From Azolla caroliniana (Eukaryota > Polypodiophyta), in contig JBHGNT010000007.1 in NCBI GenBank assembly GCA_043228905.1, positions 18,476,001 to 18,540,000 of the forward strand: 64,000 nucleotides of DNA. The letters are read 5' to 3'. The notes below the pieces were generated by a model that had not been told where the DNA came from, did not search any database, and saw only the letters and a list, made by a program, of their open reading frames with translations. The translations under genes and the position numbers were made by a program. Numbering within the stretch: the first letter of the stretch is position 1; each line of letters begins with the position of its first letter. This document shows, piece by piece, positions 35,650 to 45,625 of the stretch.

Positions 35650-36630
35650 TTAGTCAGATTTTGTGAAAGTTTTTGAATGTTTGGATATGGATGTTTGCAC
35701 CCTTTCCGACTTTTTCGGATCCTTCGGCGTAGTGCAACCACTGTCGATTTCCTTGTTTGGTCCGTCTGGATTCGGATCCGGTTTTCTCCGAATCGGCATG
35801 CTTCTTCTAGCACTCGCGCTCCTTGTGACCTTTCTTGCCACAATACCAGCATTATGCAGCGTGTTTCCCTTGTCGGTTCTCGTCGCCTCCTCGAGTCTCC
35901 CTGCTTCCGGAATTGCTAGCGGCATCACCACGATGCCTTCTTCCTTGCTCTCGTCGGCCACCTTCATTGCGCGTTGACTCGCCTCGTCCGTCACGACCAC
36001 GGGGCCTATCTCCCTCTGTGTACAACATCTTATTGTCGGTGTGCGTACTCGTTGATGCACCTGCGTGAGGCTCCTCTACAAGGAGCATCAACTGCAAGTC
36101 GAAAAATGACAACGTATTCTCCCTTGTACAAACAACAGTTTGGAATGCACTGAACTTCGACGCCAATCCTTGGAGGCAGATCTGCATCATTTCTCCCTCC
36201 TCAACGTTCACATCGATGGAGTTGAGGGAGTCGTAGATATCCTTTATCTTGGAGGTGTAGTCAGCCACCGTCATGTCGCATTGACGCACATTGCTCAACT
36301 CCTGTCGGAGTTGGAGCTTCCTGGTTGTGGTGCTTGCGGCGAAAATATTTTTTAGATTTCCCCAAGCATCCTTTGGTGTTCTTGCATCTCGAATGTAGCT
36401 CAAGAGCTATTCGCTCACACAGGACACGAAGCAGTAGAGAACTCTGCTCGCCGATTGTTCCCAGACTGGAAAGGCTCTATGTGTCGATTCGGGTGTTGCA
36501 TCATTCGCTCCATCGACATAGCTCCAGTATCCATGTCCGAGCAAGTATGGTGCATCTTGTACGACCAAGATGCGTAGTTACTTCTGTTGAGCTTCTTAGT
36601 TGGAAGCGAACTAGCCATTCCTCTATCCAT
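35650..36630 (-). pseudogene. Broken Ty1/copia gag with zinc knuckle
   Basis: Starting at the ATG at 36630 (MDRGMASSLPTKKLN), the reading shows the copia gag region (NYASWSYKM, DAWGNLKNIF, LRQELSNVRQCDMTVADYT). After an Arg/Gly-rich stretch comes a CCHC zinc knuckle CWYCGKKGHKEREC near 35840. It is not functional: a frameshift follows about residue 29, a TAG stop occurs near 36415, and another TAG sits directly after the knuckle. No protease, integrase or polymerase follows, so only the 5' part of an element remains. Confidence 0.85.
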
Positions 36631-36713
36631 TTTTTCCTTTCTGTTCTTCACTGAGATTAGGTTTTTTTTGTGTGTGTTAAAGCTTAAGTCGGTTGCAGAG
36701 GTTCTCAACCCTT

Positions 36714-36727
36714 GCCCTCTGATACCA
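36714..36727 (-). other. Retrotransposon primer-binding site
   Basis: TGGTATCAGAGGGC on the minus strand resembles the 3' end complement of initiator tRNA-Met used by plant copia elements. It lies about 85 bases upstream of the gag start codon and directly next to a probable LTR edge (..CATTTCACA) at 36728. Confidence 0.8.
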
Positions 36728-37000
36728 TGTGAAATGTTACGTGCTGAAGCTATATGAAACACAGAATACCAAAAGGGAAAAACAGGTTTAATGGAGAGCT
36801 TAAGACATGATGTAGGCGGGAGAGACAGAGAGGGAATTAACACACAGAAAAAACTAAATTCAAATAATGTGTAAACTCTGTACATAGGATGTGCTCAAAG
36901 ACCACTTTTATACAAGTCCATACGAACTGACAGCAGTACTGACACGTAATTCAATGCTCATAACTGAGCTCCTACACTAACTCCCAATATATATTCCCTC
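36728..37000 (-). repeat. Partial LTR next to the gag fragment
   Basis: The primer site implies that an LTR begins at 36728 and runs to higher coordinates. The far edge could not be defined, and no second copy was found, so this is a truncated element. Confidence 0.45.
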
Positions 37001-37371
37001 ACGGAATACCTGTTCAATGGCCTCCCGGTTTCCGCACCGATCCGGCCAATGTTGAGCTTGTATCTCAAGAGATGGTTAAAATGTGAGTAAAATGGATAAA
37101 ATGTGGGTGGATAAATTTGTATTTGGGTTTTAAAGATTCTTTGTGGATACATGCAAACCGTGTATGCATTGGATGATTTATGAATATGTTTGCATGTTGC
37201 ATTTTGAAAACTTGCATGATTTCTAAATATACCTACCTATTTTTTAGTGAAATCCGAATGTTGGGTTGGGTAAAATGTGGATGGATAAAAAGTTGTTGAA
37301 ATCTAGTATTAGGGTTTAGATTCTTATGGATTTTGAAGTTCATAATTTAGGGTATTTTGCTTGTTTGCATA

Positions 37372-37715
37372 GATGGTAGCCAGGTTCAAAGAGTTCCTGG
37401 AATGCAATTCTGATTGGGGTGAAAGAAGACCTAGTGAAGGGAGGTATGGCACGATTCATTTTTCAACAATGTTTCTGAGACTATAATAATGATGTGTGTA
37501 TGCTAACTTTGGTTTTGGTTGTAAGGTTTTTGTAAGAAGGGGTATCAAAAGCATTGCATCTGCCAAGATGGAGGTTGAAAATAGCATGGAGGCGGCAAAG
37601 GTAGAGACTAATGAGGTTGTGGACTCCATATCGAAACATGAATCATTAGATCTAGATGTCCCTCGAAAAGGTGAGTTGGTCTACATCCTTGTAATCCAAC
37701 TACAATTATGTATAT
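37372..37715 (+). pseudogene. MULE copy A first gene fragment
   Basis: The ATG at 37372 opens MVARFKEFLECNSDWG, followed by a donor (GGGAG/GTATGG). A second segment reads VFVRRGIKSIASAKME. Copy B has the equivalent order at 47449: an ATG exon, a donor GAGAG/GTATGT, then VFVRRHWRKSS. The two exons no longer join in frame here. The function of this family is unknown to me. Confidence 0.45.
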
Positions 37716-37852
37716 AATGGTTTATTTTAATGCATATGTCATTACCAATAACAATCGGGAACGGTTTGGTTCAAGAGGGTCAAAACCAAACCACGAAAGT
37801 GTTAAACCAAACCATTAAAAACAATTCAAACCGTTAAGCCATTAAACTTGTG

Positions 37853-38460
37853 TCGTGGGGAATTTCGACTACATGGAGAAAATTCCCCAGATGCACGTGG
37901 ACGGGGGTGTGCATGGATGCACACAAATCCTGTCTTATGTACAAGTGCGTGTAAATAACATAGAACTAATAAGTACTAGAGAGTGTGATTTTGACGGGTA
38001 CTTTAATGACCCATAGAAAGAGAGGAATAATAGGATATTTTGTGAGAGAATCGAGGGAAATCAGGGACAAAAAACAGTTGTCTTTATGTGTGATGTAACG
38101 GCCTCCCTTTATGCTATAAAAGGGGAGGTTTTGAACTTTTTTAGGGGGATCCGCATTTTGGAGAACAAAGTGTTGGCAAACTGAGCTCTGCAGATTTCCG
38201 TTTTCTTTTCATTCTCTGTTTTGGTTTCTGTCGTCATTTTGTGAGGCCTCCATTTGGAGTTGGTTGCCTTTGTGCTCATTATTGGAGGCTCGCTAGAGTC
38301 TGCGTGTGCGTGTGCGTGTGCGTGTAGCAAGCTCGAAGCCCTTTTGTCGGTTGCGTCTGGTTGTTAGTTTCTCTGTTTCTCTGTTAATCATTAGTTCACT
38401 GAGTCTCTCTATGTGTTTGTGATTTCCTGTGTTATTGTCTCTGATCTATTCTTGTTGAGT
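37853..38460 (+). mobile_element. Possible solo LTR or LTR fragment
   Basis: The segment starts near TGTCGTGGGGAATTTC. It has a TATA box (GCTATAAAAGGGG, about 38112) and then a G/T-rich leader, the layout of a retrotransposon LTR. There is no second copy in the window and no target duplication was identified. Confidence 0.3.
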
Positions 38461-39089
38461 TTGCGTAACCGAGTGAGTGAGCTCATGAGCTCATCGCTAC
38501 TATCTGGCAACTGGCCCAAAACAGAATACATCTCCGAGTCGTGCGCTCACTATCCGGCATCCGAGTTGCATACATGTCTGGAAATCGATCCAGCGAAGCT
38601 ATCCGGAAACCGACGCAAACAACCTCCTTCTGTCACCGGCTCCTTGGTTCGAGGCTCCAGTGGTGAAAAAACAAATGAAATAATGAAAGAAAAATGAAAA
38701 GACATATACTAGTTCCTAGAACCCTACCTCAGACAGGATGAACTCGATGCAATGAACAACTACTTTGCTATTTCCATTCAGCCTTCTCCCCAAGGCTTAG
38801 TAATTTCCGTCCTCACCTACCTAATCCTTTGGAATCCTTTGGTGACAAAACTTGTTTTGCAGGATTTGCAATGCATTTCAAAGTCATAATGGTATAAATA
38901 TATGGAACAAATAGATAAACACTCTTTCTATTTTATTTTTCTTCATGTTCTTTTGTTTATTGGAGAACTCCCTAAACTTACCCTTCCTAAAATCACCACA
39001 ACAGGAAGTACAAAAATTATAAATGGAAAATGAATCTCGGCAAAACCAATCCAGTTGGAGTTGTCAAACTCGAGAAAAATATAAAATTC
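38461..39089. other. Interior of MULE copy A, nothing recognised
   Basis: In copy B this relative position holds the ULP1-like gene. I see no trace of that domain here. The stretch has no significant reading frame. Confidence 0.45.
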
Positions 39090-39245
39090 TTTGCACGTTG
39101 GAGACCCACTACAAGTCCAAGGTTACTCCATTAGAACTTGTCACTTTTAGATTCTTTATGATACCAAAGGAGGTACATAACATACCCAATATGTTAAAAA
39201 TAGGAAGTGCATTGTCAGAAGTTGATTTGTCATTGATGATGCAAC
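39090..39245 (+). pseudogene. MULE copy A transposase, fragment 1
   Basis: The frame reading HYKSKVTPLELVTFRFFM then IPKEVHNIPNMLKIGSAL aligns with copy B's HESKASPLDLVIYRFFM and MPKEVHNMANKLKFGSAM. It is cut at 39245 by the copia LTR and resumes at 44139. Confidence 0.85.
39241..39245 (+). repeat. Copia target-site duplication, left (GCAAC)
   Basis: These five bases precede the left LTR. The five bases after the right LTR (44139-44143, ACAAC) match at four positions. Five bases is the normal copia duplication length. Confidence 0.65.
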
Positions 39246-39513
39246 TGACGAGAAATGCACGGAATATCGCTCGGCTACAACTGAGTAGTAAGTCACTTCT
39301 ATAAAAATCAAACACAGAAATGGGACGTGGGAAGTACACAAGAAAAATGACACAGGGATGTTTACGTGGAAAACCCTAGTAGGGAAAAACCACGGGAGCC
39401 CACAGACTCCGAACTATCACTATGAAGAGAAGGGGTACAATCAGAGACTCGGAGGCAATGACCTTGAGCTCTGTTTCTTCGCACAATGGCAGTTACAACA
39501 AAGTATCACTTTG

Positions 39514-39551
<38 letters not shown>

Positions 39552-39746
39552 TCTCTACAACAGTTACAACAATATGACAACAACACAAACGCTCTAAAGT
39601 GATTGCCCTAGACTTAGGGCTATTTACAAAAATAGCCTCAATGGGCTTATTCAAGACATATTTACAACTCTGTCTTCTCTTCCAGTTCTCACCGGGTCCT
39701 CTTTATTCATCACCGGATCCCATCCGGAGAGACCAATTTCCCAACA
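39246..39746 (-). repeat. Copia LTR (3' LTR of the element)
   Basis: On the plus strand it runs from TGACGAGAAATGCACGG to GACCAATTTCCCAACA, with TG..CA ends. It is homologous to 43583-44138 but 55 bases shorter, mainly from two internal deletions. It contains a (CT)n run at about 39517-39549. Confidence 0.93.
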
Positions 39747-39762
39747 ATCTCCCCCTTCACTC
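39747..39762 (-). other. Copia polypurine tract
   Basis: The minus strand reads GAGTGAAGGGGGAGAT directly before the 3' LTR (TGTTGGGAAATT). This is the usual position and composition of the plus-strand primer. Confidence 0.9.
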
Positions 39763-41614
39763 CGGTATGGGATGTCTTGTAAGTCCAATCCGCTTCCGGC
39801 ATGCGTCCAGCTTGTCGGGTGTCAGCACCTTGGTCAACATATCTGACCTGTTCTCCTCCGTGGTTGACAACGCAACCGTCTTCTGCAGCCTCGACCCTCG
39901 ACTGCCACGAAACAGGTTCCCCTACATAGGTCATGACATATCTGGAAGTTGACCGGCCGGTGTCCACATTAGCCGACATATCCGAATCAGTAAAGCCTTC
40001 CATGAGGGGTTTACCGGAGCCGAATCGGAGGCACATACTCGAAGTGCCCTTCAAGTACCGGAGTATCCATTTTACCGCATTCTAGTGCTCTTTTCCGGGG
40101 TTGGTCATGAACTGACTCACCACTCCGACTGCGTATCCAATATCCGGTTGAGTACACACCATTGCATACATCAAGCTCCCGACCGTAGAGACATATGGAA
40201 TCTTCATTATAGCTGCCTTTGTCTTCGGGCTTTGCTTACCGAATAATCTGCAGTTTGTCGAGAGTGTTGATCCGACCGGTTTTGCTTCAGACATGTTAAA
40301 CTGTTGAAGCACCTTTGTCACATACTTTTCCTGTGACAGCCACAATTGCTTCTTCAACCGGTCCCAGATGATGTGCATCCCCAATATCTGTCTTGCCGGA
40401 CCCAAGTATTTCATTGAGAAGGTCCGGTTAAGGGCCTTCTTCAACATCTGTATCTTGACTTGGTCTCGTCCGACGATCAACATGTCGTCCACATACAGGA
40501 GCAATATCAGGAAATCTCCTCCATCAAGTTTCTTCACAAACATGCAGTGATCGGCGTATGTCTTGTGGTACCCTTGGTCGGTCATGAAGGAGTCAAACTT
40601 CCGGTACCATTACCGGGGAGCTTGCTTTAGTCCGTATAAGCTCTTCTTCAACCGGCACACCATGTGCTCCTTCCCTTTCATCTCAAATCCTTCCGGTTGA
40701 TGCATGTAGATCTCTTCTTCGAGGTCTCCGTGTAGGAATGTTGTCTTGACGTCCAGTTGCTCTACCTCGAGGTCCATGCTTGCCGTTATGCCCAATACCG
40801 TTCGGATGGATGTCATCTTTACTATCGAGGCAAAGATCTCATCGAAGTCCACTCCTTTCTTCTGTTGGAAGCCCTTCACCACGATTCAGGCCTTATACCT
40901 TGGTGGATTTCCGGCATCTCCCGGTTTCAGCTTGTACACCCACTTGTTCCGGAGTGCCCTCTTTCCTTTCGGAAACTCCACCAATTCTTATGTGTGGTTC
41001 TCATGCAGGGAATCCATCTCATCCTGCATGACACTCAACCACTTGTGGCTGTGGGTGTCTCCCCTTGCTTCTTCAAAGCTTTCTGGCTCCCTATCACCTG
41101 TTAGCAACACATGCTTTGCATTCGGAAATCTTCAGGGGTCTCTTCTCTCCCGGAGAGGATATCTCTGTCCTTGGTTTTTGACTGTTGGTTCCTCCGTCTA
41201 TTCCTCATCCACATCCGATTTGGGATCTTGTCTAGTTCCGGTGTCTTCTTCAGTCGGTTCTGTTTCTTGTCCGAATCCGGCCGATTCGTCGAGTGTCATC
41301 CGGTTGCCGGCTAACATCCGGTTTTCAACCGGGTATGTCCTTTTGTCCTCAAGCTGGTTTTCAATGGATGATCCGGAGTTCGTTACCTTCTTCTCCGACT
41401 CCCAGTTGGCAATGGTCCTGTCTTCCATGAAGACTATGTCCCGACTCCGGAACACCTTTCTGTCGACCAGATCCCACACCCGGTAACCAAACTCATCATC
41501 GTCATATCCAAGGAATATGCATGGTCGGGACTTCGAATCCAACCTTGCTCTCTTGTCCTTCGCCACATGCACGTGTGCGAGACACCTGAACACCTTCAGA
41601 TGCCGATAAGACAA
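39750..41614 (-). pseudogene. Copia reverse transcriptase and RNase H region, broken
   Basis: After integrase come a conserved pre-RT segment (FLGYDDDEFGYRVWDL), the RT palm start (DFDEIFASIVKMTSIR, LDVKTTFLHGDLEEEIYM) and the YVDDML catalytic motif near 40493. The RNase H start (GFTDSDMSANVDTGRSTS) follows near 39980. Stops and shifts separate the pieces: at 41614/41198, 40882/40610 and 40585/40082. RNase H lacks its usual end (the LSTTEAEY block is not seen). Confidence 0.92.
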
Positions 41615-41625
41615 TCCTTACCGGT

Positions 41626-42294
41626 TCATACTTTCTGCGGTGAGTCTCCGTCCAAGGGTACTGAGGGTGATTTGTTTATCACATAGGTCGCCGTCGTCAG
41701 CGCCTCAGCCCAAAACTTCTTGGGTAACTTGGCTTGTGCAAGCATGCTCCAGACTCTCTCCATTATGGTCCGGTTCATCCTTTCGGCCAACCCATTTAGT
41801 TCCGGCGTCTTCGGCATGGTGAATTGAAGTCGTATTCCCTTCGACCGGCAACACTCCTCGAATTGCCCTAGGTATTCTCCTCCGTTATCTGCTCGAACCG
41901 CTTTCAACTTCCAACCGATTTCTCTTTCCACTCTCGCGTGGAGCTCCTTGAAGATGGATAACACTTAATCCTTCGTCTTCAACGGTGAGACCCAGAATTT
42001 CCGATTGTGGTCATCTATGAACGTCATGAAGTACTGCGATCCAGCATGTGACTTCGTGTCAACTTGACACACATCGGTATGCACTAGCTCCAGTGGTGCA
42101 TTCCGTCTCATCAGTGATCTTGACCGGAAGGAGGTGCGGTTTTGCTTGCTGGCCAAGCAGTCGGTGCACTTCTCAAGTTGCACGTCCTTCACCAGAATGA
42201 GATTGTCTTCGGCAAGCCTCTTCATCCCCTTCTCACTCATGTGACACAACCTTTTGTGCCACAGATCACCGGTAGTGTTGGATGCTACGTTCAT
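41626..42294 (-). pseudogene. Copia integrase region, broken
   Basis: The pre-integrase zinc motif (WHKRLCHMSEKGMKRL then CTDCLASKQ) is followed by the DDE core. HTDVCQVDTKSHAGSQYF carries the first Asp, RADNGGEYLG the second, and PELNGLAERMNRT the Glu. A stop at about 41965 divides the domain between the first and second catalytic residues. Confidence 0.93.
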
Positions 42295-42437
42295 ATCCGG
42301 GCATTCATCAAGTACAGTGTGTTGACCTTCTGGACTCGAGCCATTATTAAGCTCTCTTTGCAGAACTTCATGACACCGTTCCGGATGCTACTTGTGTAGC
42401 CTTCATCATCTAGCCGACCGGATGATATTAGGTCCAG

Positions 42438-43552
42438 TCAAACCTCCGAAACGTGTCGGACATCCTTCAACAGCAACTTGCATCTGGTTGATGTTGTCAA
42501 CAACACATCTCCTATGCCGATAATTCGGCATGTCCCTTCATTCCCCATGCGGACACAGTCGTGCTCACCAGTTGTGTAGGATGAGAAGCATTTCCAATCC
42601 GGGGTAAGGTAGAATGATGCTCCGGAATCGACGACCCACGTTGTCTCGTCGACGGCAAGGTTCAACTCACTCTCCTCGGTAATAAGCATTAGTTCTTCTT
42701 CACTTGCCGCGATCGCCGTCGTTCCCTTTCGGTCCAGGCCTCGTCGATCCGAACCGTTTCGGTTCGGTGACTTCTTCGAATCGGTATTGTTGGTTCCCTT
42801 GTCCTTCCGGAAATGCCAACAGTTCTTTTGGAAGTGCCCCGACTTGCCGCAATAGAAGCAAGTGGGCCTCCCCCTTGACTTTGATTGTGTCCCCGACTTT
42901 TCTCGGTTCTGGGGACTCCGATTCCTTTGTCTTCCATGTTCCGATTCGGTAAGGAGGGCTTTGGCGTCAGAGCTCACCTCCTTGTCTTTCCGACGTGCCT
43001 CCTCATCTAGCAAGCTCGACTTGACCCATGCTAGGGATAGTTGTTTTCCTTCCGGCCCGGCGTTGCCCAACATGACAACTAATGTCTCCCAGCTATCCGG
43101 GAAGGAACCGAGCAGGAGTAGAGCAAGTACCTCATCGGCGAGAGGTACTTCCAATGAGGTTGCTTGGTGTATCAGCCCCTAGAAGGCATTCATGTGCTCC
43201 GCCATACTAGAGCCGTCTTGGTACCAGAGCCTCACTAGCTTCTGAAATACCAAAACCCGATTAACGACATTCTCGTTTTGGAACATGATGTCGATCTTCT
43301 CCCAGAGTTCATGAGCCTTGATCTCTTCATTGAAGTTGTTGTACATGCTCATGTCAATGAAGCACCGGATGTATGTCGTCGTCTTCATTTGCATCACCTC
43401 CCACACCGTGGCGTTGATCTTATCAGGTCTATTGTCCCCGAATTGAACCGGCAACCAAAGATCTTTAACCACTAGCATGTCCCTCATCTTCGACTTCCAC
43501 ACTAAGTAGTTGGAGCTGGTGAGCTTGAACATGCCGCCGAAAAATTCTTCCA
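42438..43552 (-). pseudogene. Copia gag and protease region, broken
   Basis: Gag opens at the ATG at 43552 (MEEFFGGMFKLTSSNYLVW) and is interrupted near 43179. It continues at 43154 with the CCHC knuckle CFYCGKSGHFQKNC near 42840. The aspartic protease motif VVDSGAS lies near 42620, and the frame ends at 42438. One in-frame break inside gag makes it non-functional. Confidence 0.92.
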
Positions 43553-43564
43553 TTTTCTGTGTTG

Positions 43565-43578
43565 TTAGCTCTGATATT
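43565..43578 (-). other. Copia primer-binding site
   Basis: Adjacent to the 5' LTR on the minus strand, TAATATCAGAGCTA resembles the initiator tRNA-Met primer site TGGTATCAGAGC with two changes. Confidence 0.75.
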
Positions 43579-43582
43579 AGTT

Positions 43583-44138
43583 TGACGAGAAATGCACGGA
43601 ATATTGCTCGACTACAACCGAGTAGTAAGTCACTTCTATAAGAATCAAAGACAGAAATGGGAAGTAGGAAGTACACAAGAAAAATGACACAGGATGTTTA
43701 CGTGGAAAGCCCTAATAGGGAAAAACCACAGGAGCCTACAGGCTTCAAACTATCACTATGAAGAGAAGCGGTACAATCAGAGACTCGGAGGCAACGACCT
43801 TGAGCTCTATTTCTTCACATTGTGGTGGTTACAATAGAGTATCACTCTGTGTGTGTGTGTGTCTCTCTCTCTCTATCTTACTCTGTACAACAGTTACAAC
43901 AATATGACAACAACACACGCGCTCTAAAGTGATTGCCCTAAGTCATATTTATAGTTATATGAACTTAGGGCTATTTACAAAAATAGCCTCAATGGGCTTA
44001 TTCAAGACATATTTACAACTCTGTCTTCTCTTCCAGTTCTCACGGGTCCACCGATCCGGTTTTCGGATCTCTTCCGATTCTCACCGGGTCCTCTTTATTC
44101 ATCACCGGATCCCATCCGGAGAGACCGATTTCCCAACA
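43583..44138 (-). repeat. Copia LTR (5' LTR of the element)
   Basis: A 556-base partner of 39246-39746 with the same TG..CA ends. It keeps two segments missing from the other LTR: about 23 bases near 43940-43962 and about 40 bases near 44043-44083. Confidence 0.93.
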
Positions 44139-44743
44139 ACAACATGCCTATGCACTCTGAGATCTAGGCAAAGTGATACATGTCTAACCATACTTGCATG
44201 GTCCAAATGGACCTCCAGCTTGACAACCATTTATCTTGATACTTCAAGATAAATGGATGTTGGAAATGTTGGATAGATTGTCGCAAAACAACTCTTGGGC
44301 AATCAAGTCCACACTTAAACCAATCAATTCAAACTCCCATTATATGCAATTGTTGCACCAAATGCCATGGGAATAGGGGTCCCACTATGGTATATGATTT
44401 GTAGTTCTAATAAGGGCTCAAATCATGAGCACGTAACATTAGAAACTTGCTTGAAAGTCATATTCGCTAGGATGCCTAGGGTAAGGCTTAGAATACTCAA
44501 ACAAATCTAGAGTTTGGCAATATATTGAAAGTGGATGGTGTGGACAAACTTGTGTTTGGAGGAGTCTATGGCCCAAGTTTGGTAGACTATTCAATTATGG
44601 ACATGTTGACACTACCAATCTCGTGGACGGAGAAGGTTCAGTGTTTGCATTGTGATGGTTTGACATTGACTTCAAGAGATTCCAATGCAAATTGCTACAA
44701 AAATTGTGGTTGTATCTTGCCATCCTTTGAACAAGAGCCTTGA
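44139..44743 (+). pseudogene. MULE copy A transposase, fragment 2
   Basis: Homology to copy B resumes directly after the LTR and runs through the catalytic-domain region in pieces. It ends with EKVQCLHCDGLTLTSRDSN and a CXXC zinc-ribbon end, as in copy B (EKIQCLHCDALTFRSRDSN). At about 44623 it jumps from the ACTACCAATCTCGTGGA point straight to the C-terminal tail. About 830 bases present in copy B, including the SWIM finger, are missing. Confidence 0.82.
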
Positions 44744-44879
44744 TCTCATAGTTTTTTATTACGTTACATCATGTGATTTATATATATATAATTGTGCAAT
44801 TTTGTATTTTTGAAAAAGTTTTTGATATTTTTGAGTAATCTTAACATCTTTTTTAAAGAATGGTCTCTTCAGAAATTTC

Positions 44880-45112
44880 AATCAAATACTTGGGTTAGGT
44901 TCATGTACCTGGGTTAGGTTTAGGTGTTACAAAATAGTTTGTTTGAGCCGGGTTAGGTGTGACAGAGGCCTATCCGAGTCGGGTTAGATGTGGTAGATCC
45001 AATTGTCAAACCTGGGTTAGATGTGACAGAAGCTCGCTAGACCCGGGTTAGATGTGACAAATCCGATTGTCAGAGGCGGGTTAGATGTGATAGAGGCTCG
45101 CTAGACCCGAGT
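44880..45112. repeat. Right subterminal repeats of MULE copy A
   Basis: About seven units contain GGGTTAGATGTGACAG or a variant, several with CTCGCTAGACCCGGGTT between them, at 25-45 base spacing. Confidence 0.85.
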
Positions 45113-45120
45113 TGGGTTTT

Positions 45121-45248
45121 AGGCGCGCACTTTTTGTGGATAGAGATTGAACGATGTAGATCGCACGCGCTATTCAAAACATGCCCTGCACCGTCCGTGT
45201 CCACGATTTCCTCACCAGGCCTAATTATGATTTGGTTGCAAATAGAAA
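45121..45248. repeat. Right terminal inverted repeat of MULE copy A
   Basis: The segment GGCGCGCAC through CCGTCCGTGTCCACG to AATTATGATTTGG is in direct orientation to 53325-53468. It is inverted relative to 35041-35190 and 45351-45486. Confidence 0.82.
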
Positions 45249-45254
45249 GGAGCA

Positions 45255-45299
45255 CACCACATACATACATACATATATTCACACGTACATATATCCACA

Positions 45300-45339
<40 letters not shown>

Positions 45340-45345
45340 ATACAT
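45255..45345. repeat. ATAC and AT microsatellite between the two MULEs
   Basis: (ATAC)n passes into (AT)n. The segment CATATATTCACACGTACAT inside it also occurs at about 53620-53638, beyond the right end of copy B, so it is probably part of the element's terminus. Confidence 0.9.
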
Positions 45346-45350
45346 ATTGA

Positions 45351-45486
45351 CGTGTCTATTATGACACAAATCATAAAGAGGGCTAGCGAGGGAATCATGG
45401 CCACAAACGATGCAAGTCGCTTAGAGGAAGGCGCATGTGATCTACACCGTTAGATTTTGATAAGAAAGAGGGCGCAAAAAAAAAGT
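45351..45486. repeat. Left terminal inverted repeat of MULE copy B
   Basis: CGTGTCTATTATG, CAAATCATAAAGAGGGCTAGC and GGGAATCATGGCCAC are matched in reverse complement at 53325-53468, where the order and spacing are the same. The identity is estimated by eye at roughly 75-80%. Confidence 0.85.
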
Positions 45487-45489
45487 TGT

Positions 45490-45625
45490 TCAGAGGTCGC
45501 CCAACTGAGTTATATTTTTTAAACGGTTGGGTGACCGGTTTAAGCAGGTTGCGCAACCGCAGGTAAGTTTATATTAAGTTGGTCGCCCAACCAACTTAAT
45601 CATCGAAGCAAGTCGCCCAATTGAT
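45490..45625. repeat. Left subterminal repeats of MULE copy B
   Basis: GTCGCCCAACTGA, GGTTGGGTGACC, GGTTGCGCAACCG, GGTCGCCCAACC and GTCGCCCAATTGA recur in both orientations about every 25-35 bases. Confidence 0.8.

Larger units (their letters stand above)
39246..44138 (-). mobile_element. Ty1/copia LTR retrotransposon inserted in MULE copy A
   Basis: The element is 4.9 kb with LTRs at both ends, a primer-binding site beside the 5' LTR and a polypurine tract beside the 3' LTR. The order gag, protease, integrase, reverse transcriptase, RNase H is that of copia. Every domain is present at least in part, but the frame is broken by stops and shifts, so it is inactive by itself. It splits the MULE transposase and is therefore younger than the MULE. 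Confidence 0.95.
35041..45248 (+). mobile_element. Mutator-like element copy A, broken by retrotransposons
   Basis: The borders are defined by degenerate inverted repeats that match those of copy B. Fragments homologous to copy B's first gene (37372-37715) and to its transposase (39090-39245 and 44139-44743) lie in the same order and orientation. The element is interrupted by a complete copia insertion (39246-44138) and by a copia gag fragment (35650-36730). No ULP1 domain was found in it. The subterminal zones are rich in repeated AGCCCGACTC (left) and GGGTTAGATGTGACAG (right) phrases. Confidence 0.72.
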
